Origin: Takakia lepidozioides
Lineage: Eukaryota; Streptophyta; Takakiopsida; Takakiales; Takakiaceae
Assembly (NCBI GenBank): GCA_030704615.1
Contig: CM060734.1
Span: 3,474,001 to 3,534,000, forward strand
Reading direction: 5' to 3'
Length of the DNA: 60,000 nt
In this document: positions 1 to 12,870 of the stretch, piece after piece
How the letters are laid out: each line of letters opens with the position of its first letter
How positions within the stretch are numbered: position 1 is the stretch's first letter
Translations under genes and position numbers: made by a program
The notes under the pieces: generated by a model
Told to the model about the DNA's origin: nothing
Seen by the model: only the letters and a program-made list of their open reading frames with translations
Databases searched by the model: none

Positions 1-674
1 TTCTCGACAGTTATGTGGAATGACCTACAGTATAGGCAGTAAAATACTCCACACCCTGGAACATATGGAAATCTAGGTGCTCATGGGTTTACGATGGTCA
101 TAGGGGCTGTGCAAAGATAATCTTGTTTAAAGTTCACTCAGACATCCTGTCTGAGGCTCGAAAATCTTGGATTGTCCTGTGTGCAGCTCTTCCCAGATGT
201 TCCGAGAGGAGGTGACAACAACTTCTCTCTGACTTTGACGTCACCTGGGCAAATGGTGGCTATTTGTGCAGCAAAACCTCTCAATCAACAATTAGATGGA
301 ACGACAATCTCCTGCCGTGTTGGCAGTTCGGTTAACACCCGCCATTCGCCTGCTGATGGAGTTGACTCAGATGTCAACTGGAGACACCATCAAAGCTCTA
401 GGCGAGGCAGGTCCAAGACTTAGCTTTTCCTTTGAGCCTTCCAAGTGAAAGAGAGGGAACCCTTGATTAGCCCCTAGTGCTTTTAGTACGATAGGGTCTG
501 TTTGCACTCTGGTCACGAGGTGGAGTCCCCTTCCTATGCCTTCATGGCTTGTATTTGAGGTTATTTTTTCCGCATCCTTTCTTGGAAAATAAAATTCGGC
601 CTCTCTGGGGCCTTCCCAAAAAGTAAAGGATTTTGCCTGCCTAGTATGGCGTATTTGGAGGAGGATTAAAAAGC

Positions 675-845
675 AGAATGGGCGGCAGACGCAATCCTTT
701 ACGTTATGGAATGGGCCACAACATGCCATTATGGCGGTTTCGGTGGCAGCTCGCCCTCCGGCTCGCCACCACCTTACCCGCCACAGTGGCATGTTGCAGT
801 CCATTCCATAGTACGGAAAACAAAACGCCGTCCTCAACCATCATG
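675..845. repeat. Imperfect foldback (inverted repeat)
   Basis: Two arms of roughly 60-80 bases face each other around a centre near 770. The best-matching part is the block starting ATGGAATGG near 708 against the reverse complement of the block ending CCATTCCAT near 819, about 80 percent identical by eye. The outer parts match more weakly. It could be a small foldback transposon or the source of a hairpin RNA. I see no target-site duplication. Confidence 0.55.
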
Positions 846-1107
846 GACTTGGACTTGACGATGAATGGGTTTTGTAATAGTGTGGTCAACCTCCTCTCGA
901 TTTTTTGGTAAATTTTCTAGTTTCGTGCTTCCTTACTTTTCTCTAGGTTTAGATTTGACGCCTCATCTCTTTCCACGTGTCCATGCCCTGCCTATGGACA
1001 TAATCTTAACCGTTTATCTTTCGAAGGCCGAGTTCCCGCCATAAAGAGACTGTCTAGCCATCGCTACATAGATCGACAGAGAATGTGTAGGAAACACCCC
1101 TCTACGT

Positions 1108-1160
1108 GTGTGTGTGTGTGTGTGTGTGTGTGAGAGTGAGAGAGAGACAGTGTGTGTGGC
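1108..1160. repeat. (TG)n/(GA)n microsatellite
   Basis: A run of about twelve TG units passes into GAGAGTGAGAGAGAGACAG-type sequence. It produces a spurious open frame rich in His and Thr on the minus strand. Confidence 0.95.
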
Positions 1161-1417
1161 GGAAACAATAGAAGTACTCGGATTTTCAGCAGCAAACAAC
1201 CCACATTACGGACAATGATTTGGGAGGGTTCAGCCCTCTCTAAACAGCCATGAGGAGAGAGGGGGAGAGACAGACCAACCCAAATTGCCGATAGAATTAC
1301 AGTGTTATTGAATAGATATAAAAATCAAAGACACCACGTTCGTGCTGAATGAGGGCTGTTGCACAATGCTAGCATAGGATTTTCAGATATATGTTCCACA
1401 AACCAAGTAGTGGGGCC

Positions 1418-3515
1418 ATGGCGGATAAAGGGGGCAGAGGATGTTACAAATGTGGGAGGCAGGGTCACTGGGCTAAAGATTGCAACGCGCCACCCGCCTC
1501 AGCTCCTGCCTCCGACTCTGGGCCCCAGGCTGCAGGCAGGAAAGCCGGAAGCAAGGCAGGAATTAGCCGCCGAAATGATGGTGGAACCAACAAGACCGGC
1601 GGAGCTCCACGCCCACGGAAGATGCCCAAACTCACGCCTGACTTGCTGCTCTCCAGCGATGGCCTAGGGTATGTGCTTGAGAAGTTGCCTCAGCAGGTTA
1701 CCATACGCGGCCGCGGTCACGAGGTGCGGTGTGCGTCCTTCCTTCTTGGCAGTCTGACTAGGTCGTGATGACAGCTTCCATACTGCAGCAGGACTGGATG
1801 CAGATGCTCTGTTTGTTTGTTCGTGAAATTGCAGTCGAAAAAACAATGTAGACTTTAGAATCATCTTCAGCGAGATCTTTGAACTTGGTCTATTGGTTTT
1901 GCAAGAACAGACTTGAAATGAGGTCTAAACATGTAAAAACAATGTTCCTAGCGTTCCTGAGAAATCCTTTGGAGACGCCGTGGATGGAAAATTGTTCCAA
2001 ACTGTAGGTCTAGGTGGACCCAAATCAAAAAGTTGCCCTGATCAGACATAAGAATGGTTCATAAGAATGGACCAGAAAACACTGAGTAAATAAGTGAAGA
2101 TCCAAGGACTCAGGTCAGTGCAGGGAGATTTCTTTTAGTCAATTCTACCATGGAAATGACTCTGGCCCTCTTTCTGTTCTTGTAGATCCCCTGATTTCCC
2201 CTTTTTGTGATACTACTATATTATGGTTTTACATGTAATGTTAAATGCAATGTCCTGCAAGCTTGGCGATAATCGTGTAGACCCTGAGGGCAACTTCTGG
2301 AGATGTGATGCAGGTGGAGGATCTGAAGAGTTTGATGGAGGCATATGTGCGCTGGCACTCCCGCCTGCTGCCCTACTATTCCTACTCCCAGTTTGTGGAG
2401 AAGGTTGAGAAGCTGGGTGCTGCCAAACGTGTTCGGGTGTGCTCTATGCTCCCTCTGTCCATTACTGCACATACTGGATATTGGCAAAGATGATTTGGAG
2501 ATTACTGTCTATCAGTAGAGCACTGGTGGAAGCCCCGTGGGTGCTTAAATGTGATGTGCACTGTAATGTGTGTAGATGTGCTTGCGTGACTTGCGTAAGA
2601 AAGTTGCCAATGGTGAAACTGGAACTTTGAATGGAGAAGCAGCAGAAGGCCTCCCTGACTTTGACTGCCCTCCACCAACTGACCAAGGTAGCATTGAAAT
2701 TTGCACAAATTGTTCTAAAGACACAAGACTAGCTGACTGAAGGGTGTAAACACTTCGCATGAACTGATACATCAACATTATGTTTCTGGAGAAGGAGTAC
2801 ATATCTTCGTGGCTTGTTTAACAGGTGGGCTTGGAGGGCACACTTAGGAAGAACAAATGCAAGGTGGTTAGTTGCTGTCATCTTCTGTTTGTGATGAGAT
2901 GATGAATCAAGTTTTGTTTCACTTTCAAAAGGAGTAATCCAACCAAAACCATAGTATTCCCTCATGACGTTTGAAGTGTTCTTTTGTTCGCATGAACTGA
3001 TACATCAACATTATGTTTCTGGAGAAGGAGTACATACCTTCGTGGCTTGTTTAACAGGTGGGCTTGGAGGGCGAGAGGCTGTGGCAAATGAGGTGGAGGA
3101 GCACTCTGATCCACCAGTGGATTTGTTGGATGAGTATCTTAGGAGGGTGAGCAACATGCATTGTACACCCAGTACATAGTTGGAGGCTGTATTCACTCTA
3201 AATTATGTGGAGACAGTAGGCATGCAAATTGTAGGGTAAACATTGATTACTAGTGAGAGACTTTGTGTAACAAAGGTGCCTGTCAGACACAAAGTAATTG
3301 AAAAGTAGACCTCTGCATATGGACATATTACATGCCATTATTCTATGCCAATCTTTGTGTTTTGATGGTAATCTCCAGGCAACAGCAAAAGGTGAACTTC
3401 CACAAGAGGATAAGGGCTATGCAGTTCTAGACGAACAGCGGGCGCGGAGGCGAACAAGCTCAAAGCACTCGAGCGTGCTCGTGCTCAAGCCAGTAACAGT
3501 TGAGTGCTCGTGCTC
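1418..3515 (+). CDS. TIPIN/Csm3/Swi3-family replication fork protection protein with N-terminal zinc knuckle
   Basis: The proposed exons are 1418-1723, 2314-2436, 2576-2687, 3058-3146 and 3379 to about 3515, with GT-AG junctions and matching phases. Exon 1 starts at the ATG in a GCCATGG context and encodes a CCHC zinc knuckle (CYKCGRQGHWAKDC), then the start of the Swi3 domain (PKLTPDLLL...GRGHE). Exon 2 continues it (VEDLKSLMEAYVRWHSRL...FVEKVEKLGAAKRVR), and exon 3 reads MCLRDLRKKVANGE. This order matches TIPIN/Csm3, the partner of Timeless/Tof1 at replication forks; plant members are known to carry a zinc knuckle. The last exon reads DEQRAR and then appears to lose one base near 3445; in the next frame it resumes as EANKLKALERARAQASNS and stops at 3501-3503. 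This is either a sequencing error or a damaged C terminus. The unshifted frame ends at 3525. Confidence 0.85.
2754..3072 (+). repeat. Partial tandem duplication of the intron 3/exon 4 boundary
   Basis: Bases 2754-2839 are repeated almost perfectly at 2987-3072, an offset of 233. Each copy holds intron sequence, the TTAACAG acceptor and the first bases of exon 4. The first copy diverges after GGAGGGC and has no coding continuation, so it is a decoy acceptor. Confidence 0.9.
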
Positions 3516-3533
3516 AAGCCAGTAACAGTTGAG
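3476..3533 (+). repeat. 29-bp tandem duplication at the TIPIN-like C terminus
   Basis: A 29-base unit (3476-3504) is repeated exactly at 3505-3533. It covers the last ARAQASNS codons and the TGA of the conserved reading frame. Reading on in the unshifted frame continues into the second unit. Confidence 0.9.
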
Positions 3534-4149
3534 TGAACGTTCATGGAGTACATGGATGGTGCAAACGTGAATGGCGTTCGGCATGCATTGTGGGACCAGT
3601 TGTGGGATAGTCGTAGGAACATCTAAATTCTGCGCTATTTTAGCTAGATGTAGGGTCTCCATTTGCTCACCAGCTCAGTCTGATGGTGGTGATAGATATC
3701 TGTGATCAAACTTCGACAGTGACCACTTCACACAACTAATTTCGTACTAGTATGTCTATGATCAGTGATCAGAAACTAAAAAAGCTCAGATACACCAAGT
3801 GAGTACAATTCTTTGGAGTAAATGGACCTTGGCTGGTCACTTTGGCTGCCTTTGTTGAAGCATCAGTATTGGGATTCTCAGTCCATCTCACATCTCCCCT
3901 GTAGATGCTTCCATATTTCATTAGTAAACACAGAAAGAGAAAGTGAATGATGCTGCTGTTTCTAGAAGTCGGCAAATCCTGGTTACAATATTGATTATGG
4001 TTGCTTGTGAAGCGGCTCTTATTTACGCCGGCTTTAGCCGGCCTCTTCTCTCTTCTCTCTCTCTCTATGGTAAGTACTGTCAAGTATTGTGTCACTGTAA
4101 AGGCCTTCTTCCCCTTGTTACTGACGAAAAAAGCTGTGATGGACTTTCC
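3534..4149. other. Intergenic stretch
   Basis: No gene is recognised between the convergent TIPIN-like gene (+) and the receptor kinase (-). It probably holds the 3' ends of both transcripts. Short open frames on both strands lack domains. Confidence 0.5.
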
Positions 4150-6840
<2,691 letters not shown>

Positions 6841-6989
6841 CTGCAAAGGCCGCAATGCTGGCATGTGCCCTTGTACGTCGCCTATAATGGGTAAACGATA
6901 ATCGCTGTGCTGAATTGGATCTAACAAAAATATACACATAGATTGCTCGCGTTCAGGGTAACTCATATACTTGAGTACAAAGCACTATG

Positions 6990-7296
6990 TGAAGGAATAC
7001 ATTTATAATTCTCTGTCAGTGTATAATGTAGGATGTACTAGATTATAGATTAAGGATGTGCAGTTACATCCAATTACATCTGAAGTGGTTAGGTGGTTGA
7101 AGTCACCAAGGAGTGTGGAACGGTACAGAGCTCAACAGTTGAGTAGATGTAGAACCACCAGACTCAGCCGAGACACAGAGAGTGCAGATCTCTCTTGTGA
7201 ACATTTTCTCTCTTGATGTAAGATCTATTTAATCTAGTTCTATGTTTTACACGATTATGTGTGTGATTGACTTTGGATAGAATAGGTGTTTTCACA
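6990..7296 (+). repeat. 5' LTR of the copia element
   Basis: A 307-bp repeat starting TGAAGGAATACAT and ending TTTTCACA. It is nearly identical to 11747-11939 over its first 190 bases. Confidence 0.9.
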
Positions 7297-7309
7297 TGGT
7301 ATCAGAGCC
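7297..7309 (+). promoter_or_regulatory. Primer binding site (initiator-tRNA type)
   Basis: TGGTATCAGAGCC directly after the 5' LTR is the usual copia primer site complementary to initiator methionine tRNA. Confidence 0.85.
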
Positions 7310-7542
7310 ATGGTTGTGGCTCGGGAGAGAGAGTGTCACTGATGAGAACGAACTAATAATTTCGAAACACACAATGAAATTAAAAGGAGTCGATAGAGTT
7401 TGGAGGAGAGAACTAACAATTCTCCACGATGCATCAGCGTGGAAGAATTATGTTTCTTATAGAAGAACACAAGTTCTAACATGGCCTAAATTTTGTGATG
7501 TTCATGCTTTCTTGGAAATTGATAATTGATTGAGAGACTGGA

Positions 7543-8335
7543 ATGGTTCAAAGAGTAGATGTGAGCAATATTCCTAAGTTTGATGGCACATACTTCCATG
7601 TGTGGAAGCATAGAGTAACACTACTGTTACAAGCAGAAAAACTATGGGCTCTAGTCGTAGGGACAGAGTTAAAACCAGTGGCTCCCACGACAGCACAGAT
7701 TGTTGCTGGGTAGCAAGCGCTTCCAGCCACAGGTGTTGGGAGTATAGTGAACTGGGAAGAAAGAGATGCCCTCTCATTCACCATAATTAATAACTGCTTG
7801 GACAATAGTGTAGTGTCACATGTACAGTCGTGTACATCAGCTTTTGAAGCATACCGAGAGTTGACAAGGTTATATGAATCAAAGGATGCAGTAACCAAAA
7901 TGTACCTTAGAGACAAAATTCAAACTTTAAAAATGAAAGAGAATGAAAATGTCACCAAGTATATACATGTCTTTAGATCTTTGCTAGAACAGCTTTCCAC
8001 TGTTGGTTCCCCTGTGTTAGACGAGGATGTTGTCTTATCCCTAATGAGGAGTATACCGATGAGTTATCGGACATTTATAGGCTCTTTTAGGAGACAGCCG
8101 AATATAAGTCTACAGTCTTTAATTACAGACTTAATACAGGAGGAAATTTTAATGATGAGTCTTGGACCTGCTACATATTCAAAAATTGCATTATATTCTG
8201 GACAGAAGTCTAGTACATATAATAGTTTTAATAGGAAGAAGCAAAATGAGGACAAAAGTAGTGTCAAGAAGGAGGATGGCAAAGGATCAAACTCAAATAA
8301 AGGAAAGAAGAAGCAAATCAAGTGCGTTTTTTCTG
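7543..8335 (+). pseudogene. Copia Gag-like region
   Basis: The frame from the ATG at 7543 reads NIPKFDGTYFHVWKHRV (typical copia Gag start), meets a TAG at 7711-7713, and continues to a nucleocapsid zinc knuckle. At the knuckle the frame shifts by one base, between IKC and FFCKKFGYMIKDC, and the usual His is Tyr. Gag is therefore broken by one nonsense codon and one frameshift. Confidence 0.85.
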
Positions 8336-11300
8336 TAAGAAGTTTGGATATATGATTAAGGACTGTAGGAAGAGGATTGCAGCTGAAGCCGCAAACAAAC
8401 AAGCAACACAAGGACATGTTGCTGTCGAAGGCAATCAGCTCTATGTAGCAGCGATGATCATAAGTAAAGGGAAAAATTCAACTTGGTATGTGGACACAGG
8501 AGCCACACAACACATGACGTATGACATACACACTTTTGCGATATACAAAGAGTGGAGACAGGGACAAGTTGTCTATTTAGGGGATGAATCAACACATGAA
8601 ATAGCAGGCCAAGGGTTAGCCATTGTGTTGTTGTGCAATGGACAGCGAAGGGAGGTACCTGACGTGCTCCATGTGTCAGGTCTCAAGAAGAATTTAATTT
8701 ATGTTAAGCAATTAGACCTAGCTGGGGGAGAGATGAACATAAAAGAAGGTTGCTGTAACTTGAAGAATTCCAAGGAAAAACTCATAGCAAAATGTGAGAT
8801 AGAAAACGGACTCTATAAGCTAGGAACTGCATTACAGAACTCACAAGTCATGGCAATGCCAACTGTCTTAGAGACTAACAAGGCAAACCTATGGCACTGT
8901 AGATTAGGTCATATGAACCAAGATAAAATGCATCAGATGCAAACTAACTCAATGGTTAGAGGGTTGGATTCAGTAGATGTTAGGAAACTAACATTATGTA
9001 GAGATTGCATCTCAAGAAAATAGCACTGGGAGAAATTCCATGTAGAGGGAGGCACGAGAGCTACTGAACTGTTAGGCCTCGTACATACTAACATTTGTGG
9101 ACCGATGCAAACTCTCACACACAATGGGTTTAAGTATTTCATCACATTTATAGATGATCTTTCAAGGTTTACTATTGTTTATTTATTAAAACAAAAGTCA
9201 GAGGCATTTGAGAGGTTTAAACAGTATAAGTTACTGGTTGAAAATCAGCTAAGTAAGAAGATCAAGGTTCTAAGGGCTGATGGGGGTGGTGAATACATTT
9301 CTAACGAGTTTAATTTATTCTGTCAAGAGAGTGGCATAAAGAGGCAGTTTACTGTAGCAGGAACACCACAACAGAATGGGGTGTCTAAGAGGAAAAATAG
9401 GACCTTGGTGGAAGCAGTACTTTCCATGCTACACCATGCTAGCTTACCAAATGTCTATTGGGGTGAAGCTCTTATGACTGCCACATACCTATAGAATAGG
9501 TCACCAACCAAAGCTCTACATAATAACAAAACACCCATAGAGTTATGGACAGTTGTGAAGCCTGATGTATCACACTTGAAAGTCTTTGGCTGTAGAGCCT
9601 TTGCACAGGATAATAGACGCAAACTAGACTCACACACTGTCGAGTGTACATTTTTGGGCTATAGTGAACAGACTTAAGGGTTACAGATTAATGACCAAAC
9701 AAAAGACAATTATCATTTCCAGAGATGTGATATTCCATGAGGATAGTAATGACACAGTGGGAGATGCTATAGAAGAAGGAACACAAGTAGACAAAGATTC
9801 AATGCTATTAGATCGATCTTTCTTTAAGCAGTATGCAAACACTAATAATTTACCATTCCTCGCACTCACATAGTACCACAAAACACTCACACAAGTCCAA
9901 GTGTGCAACCTTCTCAAATACCCTCTCAGTTTCCTAGGCCAAGTCAAGGAATGGGAGCACTACCATCACCACTGAGCACGGGTTCAGTTTATCAGCCTTA
10001 TGATGTCATAGAGGATATAGTGAGAGAAAATACCTCACCCACCGTAGGGAAGGATTCAAGACAGGCTAGGAGAGAGACATCAAAGAGCACTTTTGACACA
10101 AGCTTCTGTAACGAACCTGTTACCTTGAAGGAGGCTTTATCTTGTTTCGAAGCAGAACAATGGAAGAATGCTATAGATTCTGAGTTGGAATCTTTAAGAA
10201 GAAACAAAACATGGACAGTCATGAAGCTACCAGAGAATAGAAAACCTATAGGTTGTAAATGGCTGTTCAAAGTAAAACTTCGGGCAGATGGGAGTGTGGA
10301 TCGCTATAAAGCAAGATTGGTAGCAAAATGATACTCACAGATATTTGGACTAGATTATACAAAGACATTTTCACCAGTAATCAAATTAGCATCTATACGA
10401 GTGATACTTGCGCTTGCGGCTCAGTTTGATTTGGAAGTTCAACAACTTGATGTTAAGACTGCCTTCTTGAATGGCTTCATAGAAGAAGACATTTATATGG
10501 AATTCCCAGAATGGGTCATACAAGAAAGAAAATCTGGTTTAGCTTGTAAGCTGAACAAATCACTTTACGGGCTCAAGCAATCATCACGGGCATGGTACCA
10601 AAGATTTGACACCTATTTGATGACAATAGGGTTTGATCAAAGCGTAGCTGATTCGAACGTCTACGCGCAGCGGAAGAACACGAGTTACCTTATTCTGGCA
10701 TTATATATTGATGATACTATATTGGCTAGCAATGATGTGAATTTCTTGCAAGAGATCAAGAAGCTCCTCGAATCTGAATTTGAAATGATGGATATGGGGG
10801 AGATCCACTACTGCATTGGGATGCAAATTTCAAGAAACAGGAGAGAAGGATGGATCAGATTGTTGCAAGAAAGGTATTTGCTTGGAGTGCTGCAAAGATT
10901 CAAAATGGAAAATTGTAAGCCAATTAGCACCCCAATGGAGACCAGGGAGAAGCTAACAAAGTCAGATTGCCCAGAAACTGAATATGGAAAAGCTTTGATG
11001 CAAGAAGTGTCTTATTCACAAGCAGTCGGTTGTTTGATGCATGTTGTTGTCAACACCCGACTTGATTGCTCATTTGCAGTGGGTAGTCTCGCTCAATTCC
11101 TATCGAACCCCGGAGAGCCTCATTGGCAGGCAGCAAAGAGGGTGATGAGTTACATAAAAGGCACTTTTCACATTGGAATTCAGTATTGTAAATCGGACAC
11201 AAGAGCAACCCTAATAGGTTTTTTAGACGCGGATTGGGCTGGAGACATAGACACTCGACGTTCAACATCGGATTTTTGCTTCAAGCTAGCAGGTGATGCA

Positions 11301-11740
11301 GTAAGCTGGTCAAAAGCAAAAAGCAGAGGTCCGTGGCTTTGTCAAGTACTGAATCCGAATACATGGCTTTATCAAAGGCTGCAGCAGAGGCAATGTGGCT
11401 CAGGAGTCTGATAATGGACTTGGGATTTGTTCAGAAGAAGGCTACTATAATTTATGCAGATAATCAAAGTGCAATAGCGCTATCTGAAAATCCTAAGTTT
11501 CATGCTCGTAGTAAGCATATTGACATCCAGTATCACTACAGACGAGAAAAGGTCCAGTCGAAGGAAGTGACATTGGAGTACCTTCCAACATCTGAAATGA
11601 TTGCTGATTTCTTGACGAAGAGCGTTCCGAAGGAGAAACACTTTCTTTGTGCGAGAGGGGCTGGATTGAAGTGGAACAAGAGGCCAGAGCAAGATTTAGA
11701 CAAGATGGAAGACACTACGTATATACTGCCAGAGTATTAG
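8322..11740 (+). pseudogene. Copia Pol (protease, integrase, RT, RNase H), multiply interrupted
   Basis: Visible landmarks are protease WYVDTGATQHM near 8486, GAG-pre-integrase HCRLGHMN near 8895, integrase core with FITFIDDLSRF and GTPQQNGVSKRKNR, RT with DVKTAFLNGFIEEDIYM and the catalytic YIDDT near 10707, and RNase H with DADWAGDIDTRRSTS near 11227 and YADNQSAIAL near 11455. Frame breaks lie near 9021, 9492 (TAG where YLQN is usual), 9675, 10331 (TGA where G is usual) and 11330. The breaks preclude a full polyprotein. Confidence 0.9.
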
Positions 11741-11746
11741 TGGGAG

Positions 11747-11939
11747 TGAAGGAATACATCTATAATTCTCTATCAGTGTATAGTGTAGGATGTACTAGAT
11801 TATAGATTAAGGTTGTGCAGTTACATCCAAGTCTTACATCTGAAGTGGTTCGGTGGTTGAAGTCACCAAGGAGTGTGGAATGGTACAGAGCTCAACAGTT
11901 GAGTAGATGTAGAACCACCACACTCAGCCGAGACACAGA
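11747..11939 (+). repeat. Truncated 3' LTR of the copia element
   Basis: Matches 5' LTR positions 6990-7179 with a 3-base insertion and a few substitutions. The remaining 117 LTR bases are absent, and I do not see them later in the window. Confidence 0.9.
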
Positions 11940-11956
11940 AATCGTGAACAACGGGA

Positions 11957-12612
11957 ACAGAAATTCGGCTCCGCATTTCCGTCCGAGTCGCACCTTCCGA
12001 CATTCTCGAACGGAAATGCGGCGCCGCATTTCCGTTTTGTATACGAGGCCTGGAGCTGTGGGACGGAAATGTGGTGCCGCATTTCCATCCATGTGAGACC
12101 TTCAAACTTTCCAGATAGGAAATGCGGCACCGCATTTCTATTCAGGTGAGACCTCTATACTTTCCCGAACGGAAATGTGGAACGGCATTTCCGTTCATCA
12201 ACTGCGATATGTGAAGGGGGAACGGAAATGCGGTACCGTATTTCGATTCAGATTGAAAATCATGAACCACGGGAACTGAAATGTTGTGCCGCATTTCCGT
12301 CCGAATCGCACCTTTCGACATTCCTGAACGGAAATGCGGCGCCGCATTTCCCTTTTGTATCTCATACATGGAGCTGTGGGACGGAAATGCGGCACCGTAT
12401 TTCCGTTCAACAACTAAGGTATGTGAAGGTGGAACTGAAATGCGGTGCCGCATTTTCTTCCAACAAGTACGGATGTGTCGCTTCGTGATGGTACTTAACG
12501 GAAATGCGGCGCCGCATTCGCATTTTCACTCCAACTCATCAGACGCTGGGACGGAAATGCCTTGAAATGTGAACACGTGGAGCAACGGAATTGCGGCACA
12601 TGTCTGCACTCT
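11957..12612. repeat. Palindromic array with 53-bp period (left array)
   Basis: Each unit carries a 22-bp palindrome, GGAAATGCGGC followed by its reverse complement, with variations. In the best copies the arms extend by GAAC/GTTC to 30 bp. Palindrome starts fall at about 11959, 12012, 12065, 12118, 12171, 12224, 12277, 12330, 12383, 12436, 12500 and 12553, so the spacing is 53 in ten of eleven steps. The roughly 31-bp segments between palindromes recur at a higher order: the segments after 12277 and 12330 resemble those after 11959 and 12012, and the one after 12383 resembles that after 12171. A weak copy is at 12587. Confidence 0.95.
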
Positions 12613-12870
12613 ATCTGACTGAAGTGGCATGAGGCGGCGCGGCCTGACCGTTGGATAATGATGTTTGTTTTTCGGACGGCAGGCGTACCCTGAACGATTC
12701 GAATTTCGTAATGACGCAAAGTCCACGAGGAGACACTTTCGTCCAACCCTTTCGAACCCAAGTGGTGCATCACCGCCGTTTCATCTACTTTTGTCGTGTC
12801 TCCTCAGTCACCCCTCTCGCGCCCTTTCCATCAGCACTCTTTGCCCCTTTTCCCTGTCTCTGTTCTTCTT

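Larger units (their letters stand above)
1..1400. other. Intergenic stretch upstream of the TIPIN-like gene
   Basis: I find no gene here. Short open frames in the stretch have no recognisable domains, and two of them mirror one another because they lie on the two arms of a foldback at about 675-845. A (TG)n tract lies at about 1108-1132. Confidence 0.6.
6990..11939 (+). mobile_element. Ty1/copia LTR retrotransposon, decayed, 3' LTR truncated
   Basis: The 5' LTR is 6990-7296 (TG...CA), followed directly by the primer binding site TGGTATCAGAGCC. The internal region carries Gag, protease, integrase, reverse transcriptase and RNase H in copia order. The 3' LTR starts at 11747 after a purine-rich tract, but its homology to the 5' LTR stops at 11939, where a palindromic repeat array begins. 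No target-site duplication can be scored because the 3' end is missing. In-frame stops and frameshifts show that it cannot move on its own. Confidence 0.95.

Noticed and set aside
1014-1199. 61-codon minus-strand frame
   Set aside because: Its core is the TG microsatellite read as His-Thr repeats.
11815-12565. Several 60-100 codon frames on both strands
   Set aside because: They are translations of the palindromic array (recurrent GNAAPHFRS-type peptides) and mirror each other on both strands.
11957-12612. CRISPR array (palindromic repeats with constant-length spacers)
   Set aside because: The setting is a nuclear plant-lineage genome, the linkers recur as higher-order repeats rather than being unique, and there are no cas genes. 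It is a satellite-like palindromic array.
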